From: Pholiota molesta
Taxonomy: Eukaryota; Basidiomycota; Agaricomycetes; Agaricales; Strophariaceae
Direction: 5' to 3'
DNA: 64,000 nucleotides
Assembly: GCA_014925825.1 (NCBI GenBank)
Contig: JACGCK010000014.1
Span: forward strand, 124,001-188,000
A program made the translations under genes and the position numbers. This document shows, one piece after another, positions 9,816 through 20,759 of this stretch (its first letter is position 1; each line of letters begins with the position of its first letter). Below the pieces are notes generated by a model. That model was given only the letters and a program-made list of their open reading frames with translations, was not told the origin of the DNA and did no database searches.

Positions 9816-11406
9816 TAAGCCATGGAATAATGTGCATGCGCCGTGCAAACGCTGACGATCCGTTTGTCAGTTGTGCCTGCACAGCGTCGCCATGAACCTC
9901 GGACTTACCTCGTGTCGTTTCGAGCCCGCGACTGCCTCGACCCTCTATCGCCTTCGCAGCCCACCCGCACCCGATCACCATCGTCGTGTGCAGCGGCAGT
10001 GGCGCCCGCAGTGCTATCCGGCTTGGGGGGCAATCGTTCCACGCGGCGATCCAACGGATCCGTATCGCCGACTGCCACTGATACGGTCTACGAGGGCACG
10101 CCGTCCAGGACGAACAATGCTGTAGGAAGGGGCTCCGAGGAAAGGCGGGTGCTCGTGGGCGGTCGATGAGCCGTCGTGGGGGTCGAAAGGAGTGGGAACA
10201 GTCGAGAGGCGCAGGCCTGCCAGCTACGAGATTGGTTCGTGCCAACGCTAATGATCATGTTGTCAGTCGTGCCTGCACACCGTCGCCATCAGCGAAGACG
10301 TACCTCTCGTGGTTTCGATCCCACTGTCGTCTCGTACGTCCCACTCCATCCGATATTTGACTGATTTGCTCCGTCCCTAGGTCCTGGAATCGATGTCGAC
10401 GCCGAGGCGTGTCGGAGCGTCTTCGTTATGTCGTCGGCAACCACCAACTGCGCCCCGTTGATTCTGAGCGAGTCCGAGTCGTCGTGGATGGCCAAGCCGC
10501 GGATCCGAGCAGGAGTGTTCGATGTCTGTCTATGCAATCGAGCTGTGGTGGCGCAGGGAGAAGGCATTGTGAGGTGAGGTCGCCGCCGTCGTCGTGGGTG
10601 TTGTCGAGCGTGCACGGCTGTAGATAAACAGGCTGCGGAGTGAGAGGCGAGAGCGTCGTCGGCGTGGGTGCGAGCATGCACGGCTGGACGGATGCTGCCC
10701 GTACACAGAACCGCGGGGCACGTCCGTTCGGCGTTGGCGCTGTGACGAACATGTTGGTGGGTGGTCGAACTCGCAGCCCACATAGAAGACTTACCTGTCG
10801 ACGGCATAGTACTCATCGGCGCCGGCGTCGTGGACGGCCCTGCTCGCGCTCGCCGGCCCATCCAGTTAGGTCCGTTGGGCGTAGTAGCGTTTGTATGCCA
10901 GCGTCGACCGTTGGAGTGGGTAGATACACTGCGGCTCCGATGTGCTCTGATCTAACTGTACGCCGACGGTTCAGTGATTTCGTGCACAGTGCACGGGAAG
11001 TTAGTGCCGGGGACGTGTCGAAGGTGTGCTTCCTGCGAGGTCGGCGCTGGATGTGGCAGAGGTGAGCGGGGTGTTGACATTGGCGCTGTGGCGGGCACGT
11101 CGGCGAGTTGTCGAACGCGGCCTCTGTCGGGGAGGACGGTGGTTGCTGTCCAGAGAATGTTGGTAATCTATTCACCTATCATCGCGAAGAGCTGACGTAC
11201 TGGATAAGACGATCGCCACTGGCACGCGGTGTAGATGTGGCTCTGGTCGAGGCCGCAAGCTGGAGTAGCGTGATCTCGACGGACATGCCGGCTCGGGGTC
11301 TGCCGGTGCCTTTGTCGACCCTGGATTGAACCCAACTCTTTCCTCTCATTGCTACCGACGACGATGGCAAATCAGATTACCGTTATCTTTCTCTTCATCC
11401 CTCTCC

Positions 11407-13121
11407 ATGGACCTTCCTACTGTGACCACGCTAGCAAACGACCTAAACATTGCAGTGGCTCTCGCTGCATCCCAGTATCTCGCCTCTAATCCGCTTATCG
11501 CCTACCGCTTCTCTGAACCTCCCACCCTAGAATACACGAACCTCCCAACACGGCTGACAAGCCTGTGCACGACCCCCGAAATAGTTCGCAACCTCCTCGA
11601 CGCCCTGGTCGCGGTATCTGCTACGAGAGCGCCTGCCGGTAATGAGAGCATAGCGTGTGCGCTCCGCCTCGATCCGGACCACCCCACGCGCCCGGCCGTC
11701 GAGCTCATCTTGTCGAGCCATGAGCCAGTGCGGAGGGGAACGGAACGCCATATCAGGAAGATATGGAAGCAAATGCTCGCGATTTCTGCGGTCCCAAACA
11801 AGCGAAACACAGAGCGTGGCGCCTTCCTGCATTTGCTGGTAACGTTTCGATATATGGTGTATATACACACACTGCACAAACTACGCGGCGATTTTGCGAT
11901 GCATATGGAGGTGATAGACTGCTGGAAGGGTGATAATATTGCAGATAACGGTGAGCTCTCGGTTCATGGATGCGGGGATGACGCACACATTCGAGAGCTG
12001 TTGGTTGAGACTTTGCTCTATCTGGAGCGGTGCAGGAGTGCATTTGCGCGGATGAGGGAAGACGACCAGGTTCCAAAACGTCTGATTTCAACCAGAGAAG
12101 ACGTTTTGGCCGTCATTGCGGCCATGGAACTTGGTAGCCAAGTAGCGAATAAGCTCCTTCTAAACACTGTTCCATTGCAAAAGCTATCGATGCGCTGGCT
12201 TGGCTGTATGTTATATCAACCCTCGTCGCAATCTTGGCTAATACTGGAACAATAGCGAAAGATATACTCAGAAATGCCTTCCAGAGCATCACCTCGCTCC
12301 CTCGTCACATTGTCGAGCTTCTCCACTTTGCCATGAACCATATGGAAAGTCTCCATACGCACACTCTACTTCTCACCCTCGTCTCTCCGGTGTCTGTTAC
12401 ACCACATGTCCCATGGCCTCAGACAAAAGACACATGGGAAAATATACGGGAGCATATATTGAAGGATAAAAGTACGTGCATATTATATCATCTAGCTAAT
12501 GAAAGCGAAGGTTGATATCTATCGTTCACAGATTGTACAGCATCCGCGCGGGCTCGCCATGATCTAGAGGACATTCTTCCATCGCCCGACAGTCTCGCCG
12601 TGTATCCAGAGCTCACCCTCGTCACATACCTGCACGCGCTGCATTTCCAGCCCATGAACGCTGCCACCGCGCCGGCGTCCTCCATACCGCCCGCTCCCGC
12701 GCATCCTCCGCATCCCCAACCGTTCAACTACATCGCAGTGACCGCGCCGCCCTGCGCGCCCTCCGCCCTGTGGATTGACGCATACAACGCGCGCCACGCC
12801 CACCGCGGGGACGGGCTGCGCTTCGACATCGCGCTGGACCCATGCGTGCACTGGAACACCGCAGGCGCCGGACGGCGTGCCTGGCGGTGGGTGCCGCTGC
12901 CTGCTGTTCCCGGCGACGGTGTTGATGGTGCGGAGGCGAATGCGGGTGCGGCCATGCGTATCTTTGGACGCGGCGGGCGCGGGGCGGAGGAGAGGATCGT
13001 GGATGCGGCGTGGGACGCGTATGCGATGATGGCTGGGGGGATGCCCTTTCCCCCGAAACCTGTAGAGAAAGTGGGCAGGCGGAACTCGGTGTTTGGTGCG
13101 CAGAAGGTATGGCCCTTTTGA
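11407..13121 (+). CDS. Hypothetical protein, 534 aa, three exons
   Basis: Exons 11407-12205, 12256-12471 and 12532-13121 join in frame. The introns of 50 and 60 nt have GTATGT/GTACGT donors, CTAAT-type branch sites and AG acceptors. The second in-frame ATG, at 11407, is preferred over 11326, whose extra residues (RRRWQIRLPLSF) look like leader sequence. The protein opens with MDLPTVTTLANDLNIAVALA. Its N-terminal two thirds look helical and the middle carries FRYMVYIHTLHKLRG. The C-terminal part is Pro/Ala-rich (about residues 360-380) and then WIDAYNARH and FGRGGRGAEE. I see no signal peptide or known motif. It is the only plus-strand gene before a long minus-strand run, and it converges with the SDR gene 141 bp downstream. 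Function unknown. Confidence 0.75.
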
Positions 13122-13262
13122 GACCCGATGATGGGATGTAGGTTGTCTCTGTCTCGTACTATCGGTATTCAATATTCACTGTACATACATGACTCTCGTG
13201 AAAATGTACTATCATCATTCAATCAGCCCATTCAGATTCCTGGATCTACTTCGTCGAATATA

Positions 13263-14209
13263 TCATCCCTCTGTCCTGCTAGCAAGTCCCTGACCGAATG
13301 CGCCTCCCGCAGGCGCAGCGGTTGTCCCAGCATCGACAGGCAAGATGACGCCCGTCATCCAACGTGCTTGGTCGCTTGCTAGGAACCGCACCGCACATCC
13401 GCAATCCCATCCATTCCCTTCCGTCTTGAGGAGACTGCGATTCACCCGAGCAGCTCTGATGCTCTCTGATATCCCGCCGACATAGATCATCGGCGTGTAC
13501 AGCATACCTGATGGGATGAAAAGCACATTGTCAGTTTGTAAATTATGTTTCTGAATCCAAAAAACTCACCAGGACAAACACAGTTCACTCGAATGCCGCT
13601 CGGGGCGTGGTGTACCGCCATCGCGCGCGTCATGTTGATGATCGCGCCTTTGCTGGTGGGATACAGCAGCATCGGTACGCCGCCCATCAGCCCCGCGACG
13701 CTCGCGATGTTCACGATACTGCCCCGCCCCGCGATCGGATGCACCTCATTGCGCTCCATGGCGGGCACCGCATACTTGGTCATGAGCACCATACTGGTGA
13801 CGTTGACCTCGAGGCCCTTCGCCCACTGTTCGGGATCGACGCCCACGGCGGTGCCTTCCGGCCCCGCCACGCCGACGTTGTTCACCAGGATATCGAGGCG
13901 GCCGTACGTGGCGAGCGCGGTGTCGACGGCGCGCTTGCAGTCCTGCTCCTTCGTGACGTCGCCGTGCACGGCGGTGGCTTTGCCCGCGCCGAACTCGTTC
14001 GCGATGAGGGAGACGGTGGCGTCTGCCCAGTCGAGGGTCATGTCGAGGCAGATGACGTGCGCACCGGCCTCCGCTAGGAGGATCGATGCGGCGCGCCCAT
14101 TTCCGATCCCGTTTGCCCTCGATCCAGCGCCGGTGACGATGGCCACTCTGCCGCTCAGCGACTGCGAAGGGCGGGGAGGGATTTGGAAGTCCTTAGCGGG
14201 TGAAGACAT
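13263..14209 (-). CDS. Short-chain dehydrogenase/reductase (SDR), 294 aa
   Basis: This is a classical NAD(P)-dependent oxidoreductase. Exon 1 is 14209-13570 and exon 2 is 13507-13263. The 62-nt intron splits a Gly codon. The cofactor-binding turn is IVTGAGSRANGIGNG near residue 25. It has the TGxxxGxG form with a small insertion, which is common in fungal SDRs. LDILVNNVGVAG near residue 108 is the NNAG-like motif. The catalytic Ser lies in IVNIASVAG and the Tyr/Lys pair in YPTSKG. The length fits the family (about 250-300 aa). The substrate cannot be told. It lies 283 bp downstream of the MFS gene in the same orientation and could act in the same pathway as the neighbouring FMO and GMC enzymes. 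Confidence 0.93.
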
Positions 14210-14492
14210 TTTAGGTTACCGGTTATGGGTGTTGCGACTCCTCAGGGGATGGGTGCCTTGCATATACGATTCAAGGCTTCGTTTAATACCGAATAGCATG
14301 CAGAATGCGGAAGCGTTATGAAGTCATAACGGTATTTTCGATTCTATCACCACCTGATCATGACTAGGTAATCCAATCATGCCTCGAGTCATGACCCCAA
14401 CTCTATTCGTCGGGCTTCCTGTCAATTGCAATTCCTTTTGACTCTCCTGTCGAAAGGAATACAATTGTATGTCTAGAACAAATATCATGCAT

Positions 14493-16962
14493 TCATACAG
14501 TGTATCTAAAACCACTCCACCTGTCACCTTTATCCTTCTTAGCCTCCTCTACTGTGGCATAAACTCCGTTCCGCTCATGAGCGTTTCTATTCTCGACGCC
14601 CTCGATCACTTCATCGCGTTCCCCACGATCCCGACGTGCATTCTCCCTCCTGAGGAGGAATGTGTACAAAGCCGAGGAGAAAAATCCTATGGCGATATAC
14701 GCGAGAATTATACCATGGCCGAGTCGGTACCATGGTGCGTCTTTTGCTCGATACTAATTTAAAACGACTAAGTATTGTGCTGAATACATATCCACGAGAA
14801 CCAGCGTACCGCATTTGACGTTACTGCGCCATTTAGATTGCCGAATCCTATCACAGTCGCCACTGTCACTGCGCGCTTATAAGACCCCTCGATATTGCAA
14901 GCCGCCCACGACGCGGAATTCGCTGACTCATAGTCAATACCTGTAGGAAGAGTCACAAGTGAGATGCGGACGTACCAGCTACAGGATAGATAGCTCTAGT
15001 AGTGCAGCGCAACACCATCAGCATGAAATCATGGGTAGAGCGATCACGTCACATACGAAGCTGTGAGATATACCGCAAAATAAGAAAGCGGCGCGGATCG
15101 AGATGCAATCAGAATGATATATCCTACAAGCCCAACGCCAAAGAAAAAACTGATAATGACCATCAGTAGATGAAAACGCACGACAGACGCAGTCCGATCT
15201 TACCAATTTATGTATCCTCGCGAATTGGTCCTATCAGCTAACATGCCAACGCCGCACGTCAACATGCATGCCCAAACATATACTGGCACGGAGAGAAGAT
15301 TGGCCACAGTGGCTCCGAAACCTGAAAAACGATTTAAATTTAAGGCCAGACCCAGTTGTAAGAGATCAAAGACGAACCAAACTATGAGAAAGATAGTAAA
15401 TTCAGCAGGATAAATGATGTCAACTGTGGTACTTACTTGATGGATTATCGAAGGTGTGAACAAAGCAACGGCGTACAGTGGACCATCGCTAGTGATACGA
15501 CATATGATTAGTTCAGAACGCTCTTTGGGATTTAAAAAAACATGCTCACAAGCCCATAAATATCCCCACTTTTGTAATATCAATATTGATGTATACCGTA
15601 TCACATAGGTGAATAACTTACGACCAACATATGTGTGCCAATCTGTGAGACTTTGCCAGATATACTTCACGTGAAATTTTTCTCCGCCGGCGCTCTGTTT
15701 GCTGTCACCCTGGAGTCGTTGAATAACGAATATCCCTAACATCGATTCAGTACAATCATTACGGTCGCATTCTCGTTTAAAAGTTCAGGCTTACGCTCGT
15801 CGTCGGTCAGGAACTTGGCTGTGGTCGGGAAATCCTGAATCACCCAATATGATGCGATGGAAATTGCGACAGTGGCTAATCCTTCGAGAATGAATATCCA
15901 CTGCCATCCTGTATCCAAGATAAATAATCGTTCTTTCTGAAAAGGTGTTGTAAACGTGGAAAAAGTACCGGCTTTTCCGCCTATTCCATCCATCTTTGAT
16001 ATCGCAGCCGCAAGTAGCCCACCTATTTACGCGTGCAAAGGTCAGCAGTAGATCGCCCGGTAATAGAGGACACAAACTGAAAGCACCAGCGACCGTTGCA
16101 CCGGAGAAAAATATTGCTATTCGGGTGCCCATCTCAGAACGCTTATACCAGCTGTTGCGTTCGTCAGAATGACGTCTTCCATTGAGAACGAGAATCGCAG
16201 ATACCTGGATATATAGAAGATAACACCCGCGTACAGTCCTCCTTCGGTTAAGCCGAGAAGAAATCGCACAGCTGGGTAACACTTGTTCAAAATTTTCGAT
16301 ATACCACGGCATACTTATTGAGCGACGTACTGACTAGCTGTCTATAATCCGTGATCAGTCCATGGCAAGTCTAGGATAAAACATCAGCGATGAAACGACT
16401 TCAGGGGAAGAAAATATATAACAGACGTACCATAACGATTCCCCATGCAAGCATTATCGAAGATAGATAGATAGAAGGGCGTAGTCGGCGTAGGAACACA
16501 TTGCTCAGGGGCTAATATGAATGTCAGTAAATTGATTATAGATCTACAGCCCCGAAACATCGTGTAGTGCTCGTACCTCAATGAACGCGTAAGGAAAAAA
16601 GAACACCGTCAGCCCGATAAGGTACTGTTTATCCGTTATGCGAAGATCGCCCTCCAAGTTGTACAACTAGACTGTGGATGAGATCAACCGCTTTCAAAGA
16701 GCAATAACTTCCATGACATCAGACTGACCTTGGCATTTCCTATACTTCCTCGATCCATGAAACTCAATAAGTAGAGAAGCGACATCCAGGGAACGATACG
16801 GAAGTCCAGCTTTCGAATGAGTTTCTTCTCATCAACGATTTTGTGCCGGTGCAAACCATCAGGACCTGTGGTATCGCTATGAGCATCTTCGATTTCTGTC
16901 ACGAGTTCGTGCTTCTCGCTATCGCTCTTCGAAGCTTTCGAAATTGACTCTGTTTTGGCCAT
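14493..16962 (-). CDS. MFS transporter of the Dal5/Tna1 (anion:cation symporter) type
   Basis: The first exon (16962-16729) is a charged cytosolic N-terminus followed by KKLIRKLDFRIVPWMSLLYL and MDRGSIGNAK, the TM1 to loop signature of the fungal allantoate/nicotinate permease group. Further exons (16666-16577, 16511-16431, 16370-16331, 16271 onward) join in frame. They give YNLEGDLRIT, GLITDYRQL, FLLGLTEGGLYAGVIFYIS, RSEMGTRIAIFFSGA and GWQWIFILEGL. Later exons give GFGATVANLLSVPVYVWAC, FGNLNGAVTSN and WYRLGHGIVLAYIAIGF. The C-terminus is charged and ends at a TGA at 14493. About 12 membrane segments and ten or more short introns match the family. It should move a small organic acid or amide across the plasma membrane. 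One intron ends CTAG and follows a weak GTCAGT donor. Confidence 0.9.
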
Positions 16963-17776
16963 TATACGGGGAGTAGCTTGACAAGCATCGTCGAAGGAGA
17001 GATTGCTTCATATAGGTAGTGGAAGCAAGCCTCACTATGTCGTTTCCCATCCGTCTCGACAGTTTGGCAAAAATAGAATCGATAGAAGCCGAATGGACGA
17101 CTTATTTCAAAAATGAAAGCCAAATTCGTGAGATTCCTCCCAGTAAGCGTGAGAGAGGGAAGAGCAGACTTACAGTTCTTGAGAGAATGGTATTAGTGTT
17201 CCGAGTTAATGACATATATCATGGGGCATCCAGCCATAGAACAGTGCCTTTGAATTACACACCTCATTAACTGCATCAAGAACTCTTCATCCACGCTCTA
17301 TTTCTGACTGCCCAATGAATGTACTTCGCTATCAGGTGAACTGTAGGCGTAAGATACCCAGTAGTGAGTGACGAGAGGCTTCACAGGTGGATTGAGAGAT
17401 TGTTAATTGGAAGACGATGATTTTACAAGTCTGCGATCATGAAAATTCAGTCAAATTGGCAGAGCTCAAGGGAATATTATCGCACCATCGCAGAGGGCTA
17501 TAGGTGGCCTTTAACATAAAATAACAGCAGCTCGCAGCTCTGATGGTAAAGCGAAGAAACTGCCACTATACTGTGGAAGTGCAGGCGAAGGAAGATGAAC
17601 ACGTCGATGAACATCCGACGCGTCACGATAGCCGTCGGTTATGCCGCGCGTTCCCACGCTTTGGGCAGCTACATAGACTCGCGTTCGGCGTTCTTTAGAC
17701 TATCATAGCTTGGGTCTTGGATTTGATTGATTCATACTGTACATAAGAAACGGAGCAATATTCATGGAAGCCAGCA
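16963..17776. other. Intergenic region between MFS and GMC genes
   Basis: This 0.8-kb stretch should contain the promoter of the minus-strand MFS gene and the 3' end region of the GMC gene. A plus-strand ORF at 17019-17270 has no support from motifs or neighbours. No repeat or RNA gene is seen. Confidence 0.5.
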
Positions 17777-20141
17777 TCATTTCCACGCAGCCTTGATTAG
17801 ATCCGACGCTCTTTCTGCAATCGCGTACACGGGCGCTTGTGTGTGACCGCATATTATAAAAGGCTGACGGTGGAGAGAAGGCATCAATAATCCAACTGCA
17901 ACTCGAATAGGTCAGATAAAGAATGGCACTCACCAAAACCGATGCATCGACAATGCGGAGTCCAGACGCGCCTTTCACCAAGAGATCTGGATTGACTACG
18001 CCGTAGCTCGCATTCCTGGCCGACATGGCGGCTGTTCCTATAGCGTGTGCTGAAGAAAATGAACTCGACCGTATATATTCCTCGAAGTCTTCATCAGAAG
18101 TGGTATTTTTTGGAGGAGCCACTTGTTCGATAATATAGTTATTCCATATTGGTGCTTTAAAGAATCGCTGTGCTAACTTAATAGCCTCTATCATGGCAGG
18201 TAGGTCGAATCCGGAGGTATAGAATCCGAGATCAATGAGGGGCTTTCCAAGTGGATCCGTAGCGTTCAGAGTTACTGATCCCCCTGTATATATTTCGGAT
18301 TAGCAGGTATTTTCCGAATGCTCCAGACTAAACTCCACTTACTGGATGCAGGGGTCACAATAACAACACCCGCGCCGATAAAATGGCCTGGGGCGGAGCC
18401 AAACACTGCCAGGCCGTTCCCAGTCTGCGTATTTGGAAAGTTTTTGGTAACCCATAAAATAAATGAGCATTCGATTGAAAGAAATAGTTGCTTATAGCAC
18501 ATACACTGGGAGCCATCTCTATGTGAGGTGTGTTTCTGCCCGCAGAAGGATCTTCAAAGCTCGTCAAGACAGGAGAGTCGGAAGGAAGCCGCGACCACGC
18601 TATGTAAGTGGAACCGCCATTAACATATGGCCCGGTTCGATTTTGTATCCATTGAGCGAGGGCCTCAGCTTGGAGTGTAGCGTTATTATGAAGACTGGGG
18701 ATCAAATCAAACTTTATACGAGAGAGAAAGATTGACTTTCCTTACTTGTCTAAAGTATTGTTTGAATTCACTGAGAACGAGACGGAAGTAAGCGGCTGGT
18801 CCGTGAAGTTTTTGCCGACACTTGGAAGGTGGAGAACACTTTGAATTCCAATTTTTTGCAGTGCCTCACGATCACCAATGCCCGAGTTCAATAGAATTTG
18901 TGGCGTATTGATGGACCCTGCAGACAGAATTAATTCCTTCCGAGCGACTAGCCTAATTGACGGAGAATCTGAGAGAATCGATTTAGCGTCAAGTTGAAGG
19001 ATTGAGCAGGAGTTACAAATTGTCACCAGTCAATTCTACGGTATTGAAGGCCAGGGTCTTGGCTGATGATGGATGAATTCGTGCAACTTTTGTATTCAGC
19101 AAAATATGTAGATTCGCTCGGGTAGTGAACCTCGTAGAAAGATACGCTGTGGCGGAGCTGCTTCTGGTCCCATTACCTATAGTCCCTTGATAAAACCCTA
19201 GTGTAATAGGCGGTTGTTCATAAGTTTCGATTCAATTCAATTGAATTATTCTGACGTACCTAATCCAAGGGGCCTTCCAGCGTTCATATCCAACAGGAAT
19301 GGGAACTCGTCTGGAAGTTGCTTCGGGACGGTCGCCACCATGTCATCAGCCGGCTGCGGGAATCCCGGGAGGCTAGTGAGCAGTAGGCCATCAAAGCCAT
19401 GTACGGTTGCGTCGAATTCCCCTTGGGTATTATGGTGGTCTGCTGGAGCGCTCCATCGTTCGCTCTGAATGAGATCTTCAGTTGGGCGTACAGTGAGCAA
19501 TCTTAGACGATATATACCTTGAGAATGTATGGTAGCAAGCTTTTCCATGACCAGCCCGAGTCTCCTGTAACTGCGGCCCAGCGGTCATAATCGTCTGACG
19601 AGCCTCGAGTGTAGAACATTGCATCTAGCAATAATCAGCCATTGATATCGATTGGAATATCACAATAATAATCGAGCGTACTGTGCGAGCTGCTGCCACC
19701 AAGAATGCGGCCTCGAGGGTAGTCTATACTTCGATTGTTCATCCCAATCCCTGGGAGCGTGGTATAATTCCAATCGAACGTCGTTTTCTCCAGCGTATCG
19801 GTTAACCCCGGCACCATTGAGTCGAGAACTCCTTCGTTTCTATGTATCGGGCGTAATCAGCATGCTTTCTCGATATTTCTAAGGAATTGCATACGTTGGG
19901 CCAGCTTCGACAACCAAGACATTGAAGAGGGGATTTTCTGTTAGCCTATTCGCCACGACAGCCCCAGCGGTTCCTCCTATTGTGATTTAGCACCGACTCA
20001 AACTTATATGGAATCAAGCGTACCCCCTATTATAACGAAGTCGAAGGCCGTCGTAGGTAATTCTTGGGCGTCCTGGTATACTGCAGCGAAGGCAGTGCCC
20101 GAAAATGCTGCAAACAAAACGGGTATAAGCGCGATGAACAT
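17777..20141 (-). CDS. GMC oxidoreductase, aryl-alcohol-oxidase-like (AA3_2 type), secreted
   Basis: The ATG at 20141 starts a signal peptide ([19 protein letters not shown]). An upstream in-frame ATG at 20246 would bury it and is rejected. FDFVIIGG joins across an intron to [11 protein letters not shown], the FAD-binding turn. [14 protein letters not shown] is the first GMC signature. [20 protein letters not shown], with GIGDREALQ after it, is the second signature region. Near the C-terminus HAIGTAAMS carries the first catalytic His. [20 protein letters not shown] carries the second, and the stop at 17777 follows KAAWK. About ten introns are present and all exons appear intact. Such enzymes oxidise primary alcohols and release hydrogen peroxide outside the cell. 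A diverged paralogue lies at 37956-40226. Confidence 0.9.
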
Positions 20142-20759
20142 CTTTCGTGGTGTCCACTGATATCTCGCGGCTGAATTTATAGATTTCTTGGAGATGGTCA
20201 CCGGTCCGTCCTCATCAGCGCTCGACGTCCAACGTGCTACGTCCAACTCGCATTTACTCTAAGATTAGGTCGGTGGTGGGCTGACTCAGAGAACGGGGTT
20301 TGTCGGCGTTTTCTTCAACGAAGGAGAAGTAGTTCAGGGACGTTCTCTGTCATGTTGGAAGACGATGGAATGCCTTTCCAGCCATAGTCGTCTAATTTTG
20401 GGCGTATATGTGACATGTCGGCGTGATCCATGTGTCTCGGAGTGGAAAACGCACCATTGAGGCCGCGGAATCTCTGATGAAAAGCATGCGTTGTGGGCAC
20501 GATTCAATGTTTCCTTACGGTAAGTTCAGAGATATTCACTCTGAATGCCACAAACTTCTTTCATTGCAAAGTTCAAGTTCAATTCAGCTTTTTGATCGGT
20601 CGCTACGTTCCATGTATACGGCCAGCAGGAAATCATGAAATCGTTCATGTCTAGCTTATGGATGCAATGATCAGGGCATCCAATAAAAATCGAAAACAGT
20701 TGGATTTATGATGTACAATGCGGATAATATATTGATGCATAGAAATTCTCACATCTAAT
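20142..20759. other. Intergenic region between GMC and FMO genes
   Basis: The region contains no convincing ORF. It should hold the promoter and leader of the minus-strand GMC gene and the 3' end of the FMO gene. No repeat is recognised. Confidence 0.5.

Larger units (their letters stand above)
8410..11200 (+). repeat. Right arm of a large diverged inverted duplication
   Basis: This is the counterpart of 1740-4330 in opposite orientation. Inside the arm a subunit is duplicated again. TGTACAGCGGCAGCGGCGCC near 9552 and TGTGCAGCGGCAGTGGCGCC near 9988 start two related blocks. The CGTGCAAACGCTGACGAT block near 9843 recurs as CGTGCCAACGCTAATGAT near 10238. Several blocks end at GTAAGT or GTACGT and restart after CAG, so the repeat unit looks like a spliced gene that multiplied and decayed. 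Confidence 0.65.

Noticed and set aside
13545..14321. 258-codon plus-strand ORF opposite the SDR gene
   Set aside because: It is antisense to an exon with all SDR motifs and has no motifs itself.
20141..20246. Upstream ATG at 20246 as the start of the first GMC gene
   Set aside because: It would place 35 polar residues before a well-formed signal peptide; the ATG at 20141 fits a secreted enzyme.
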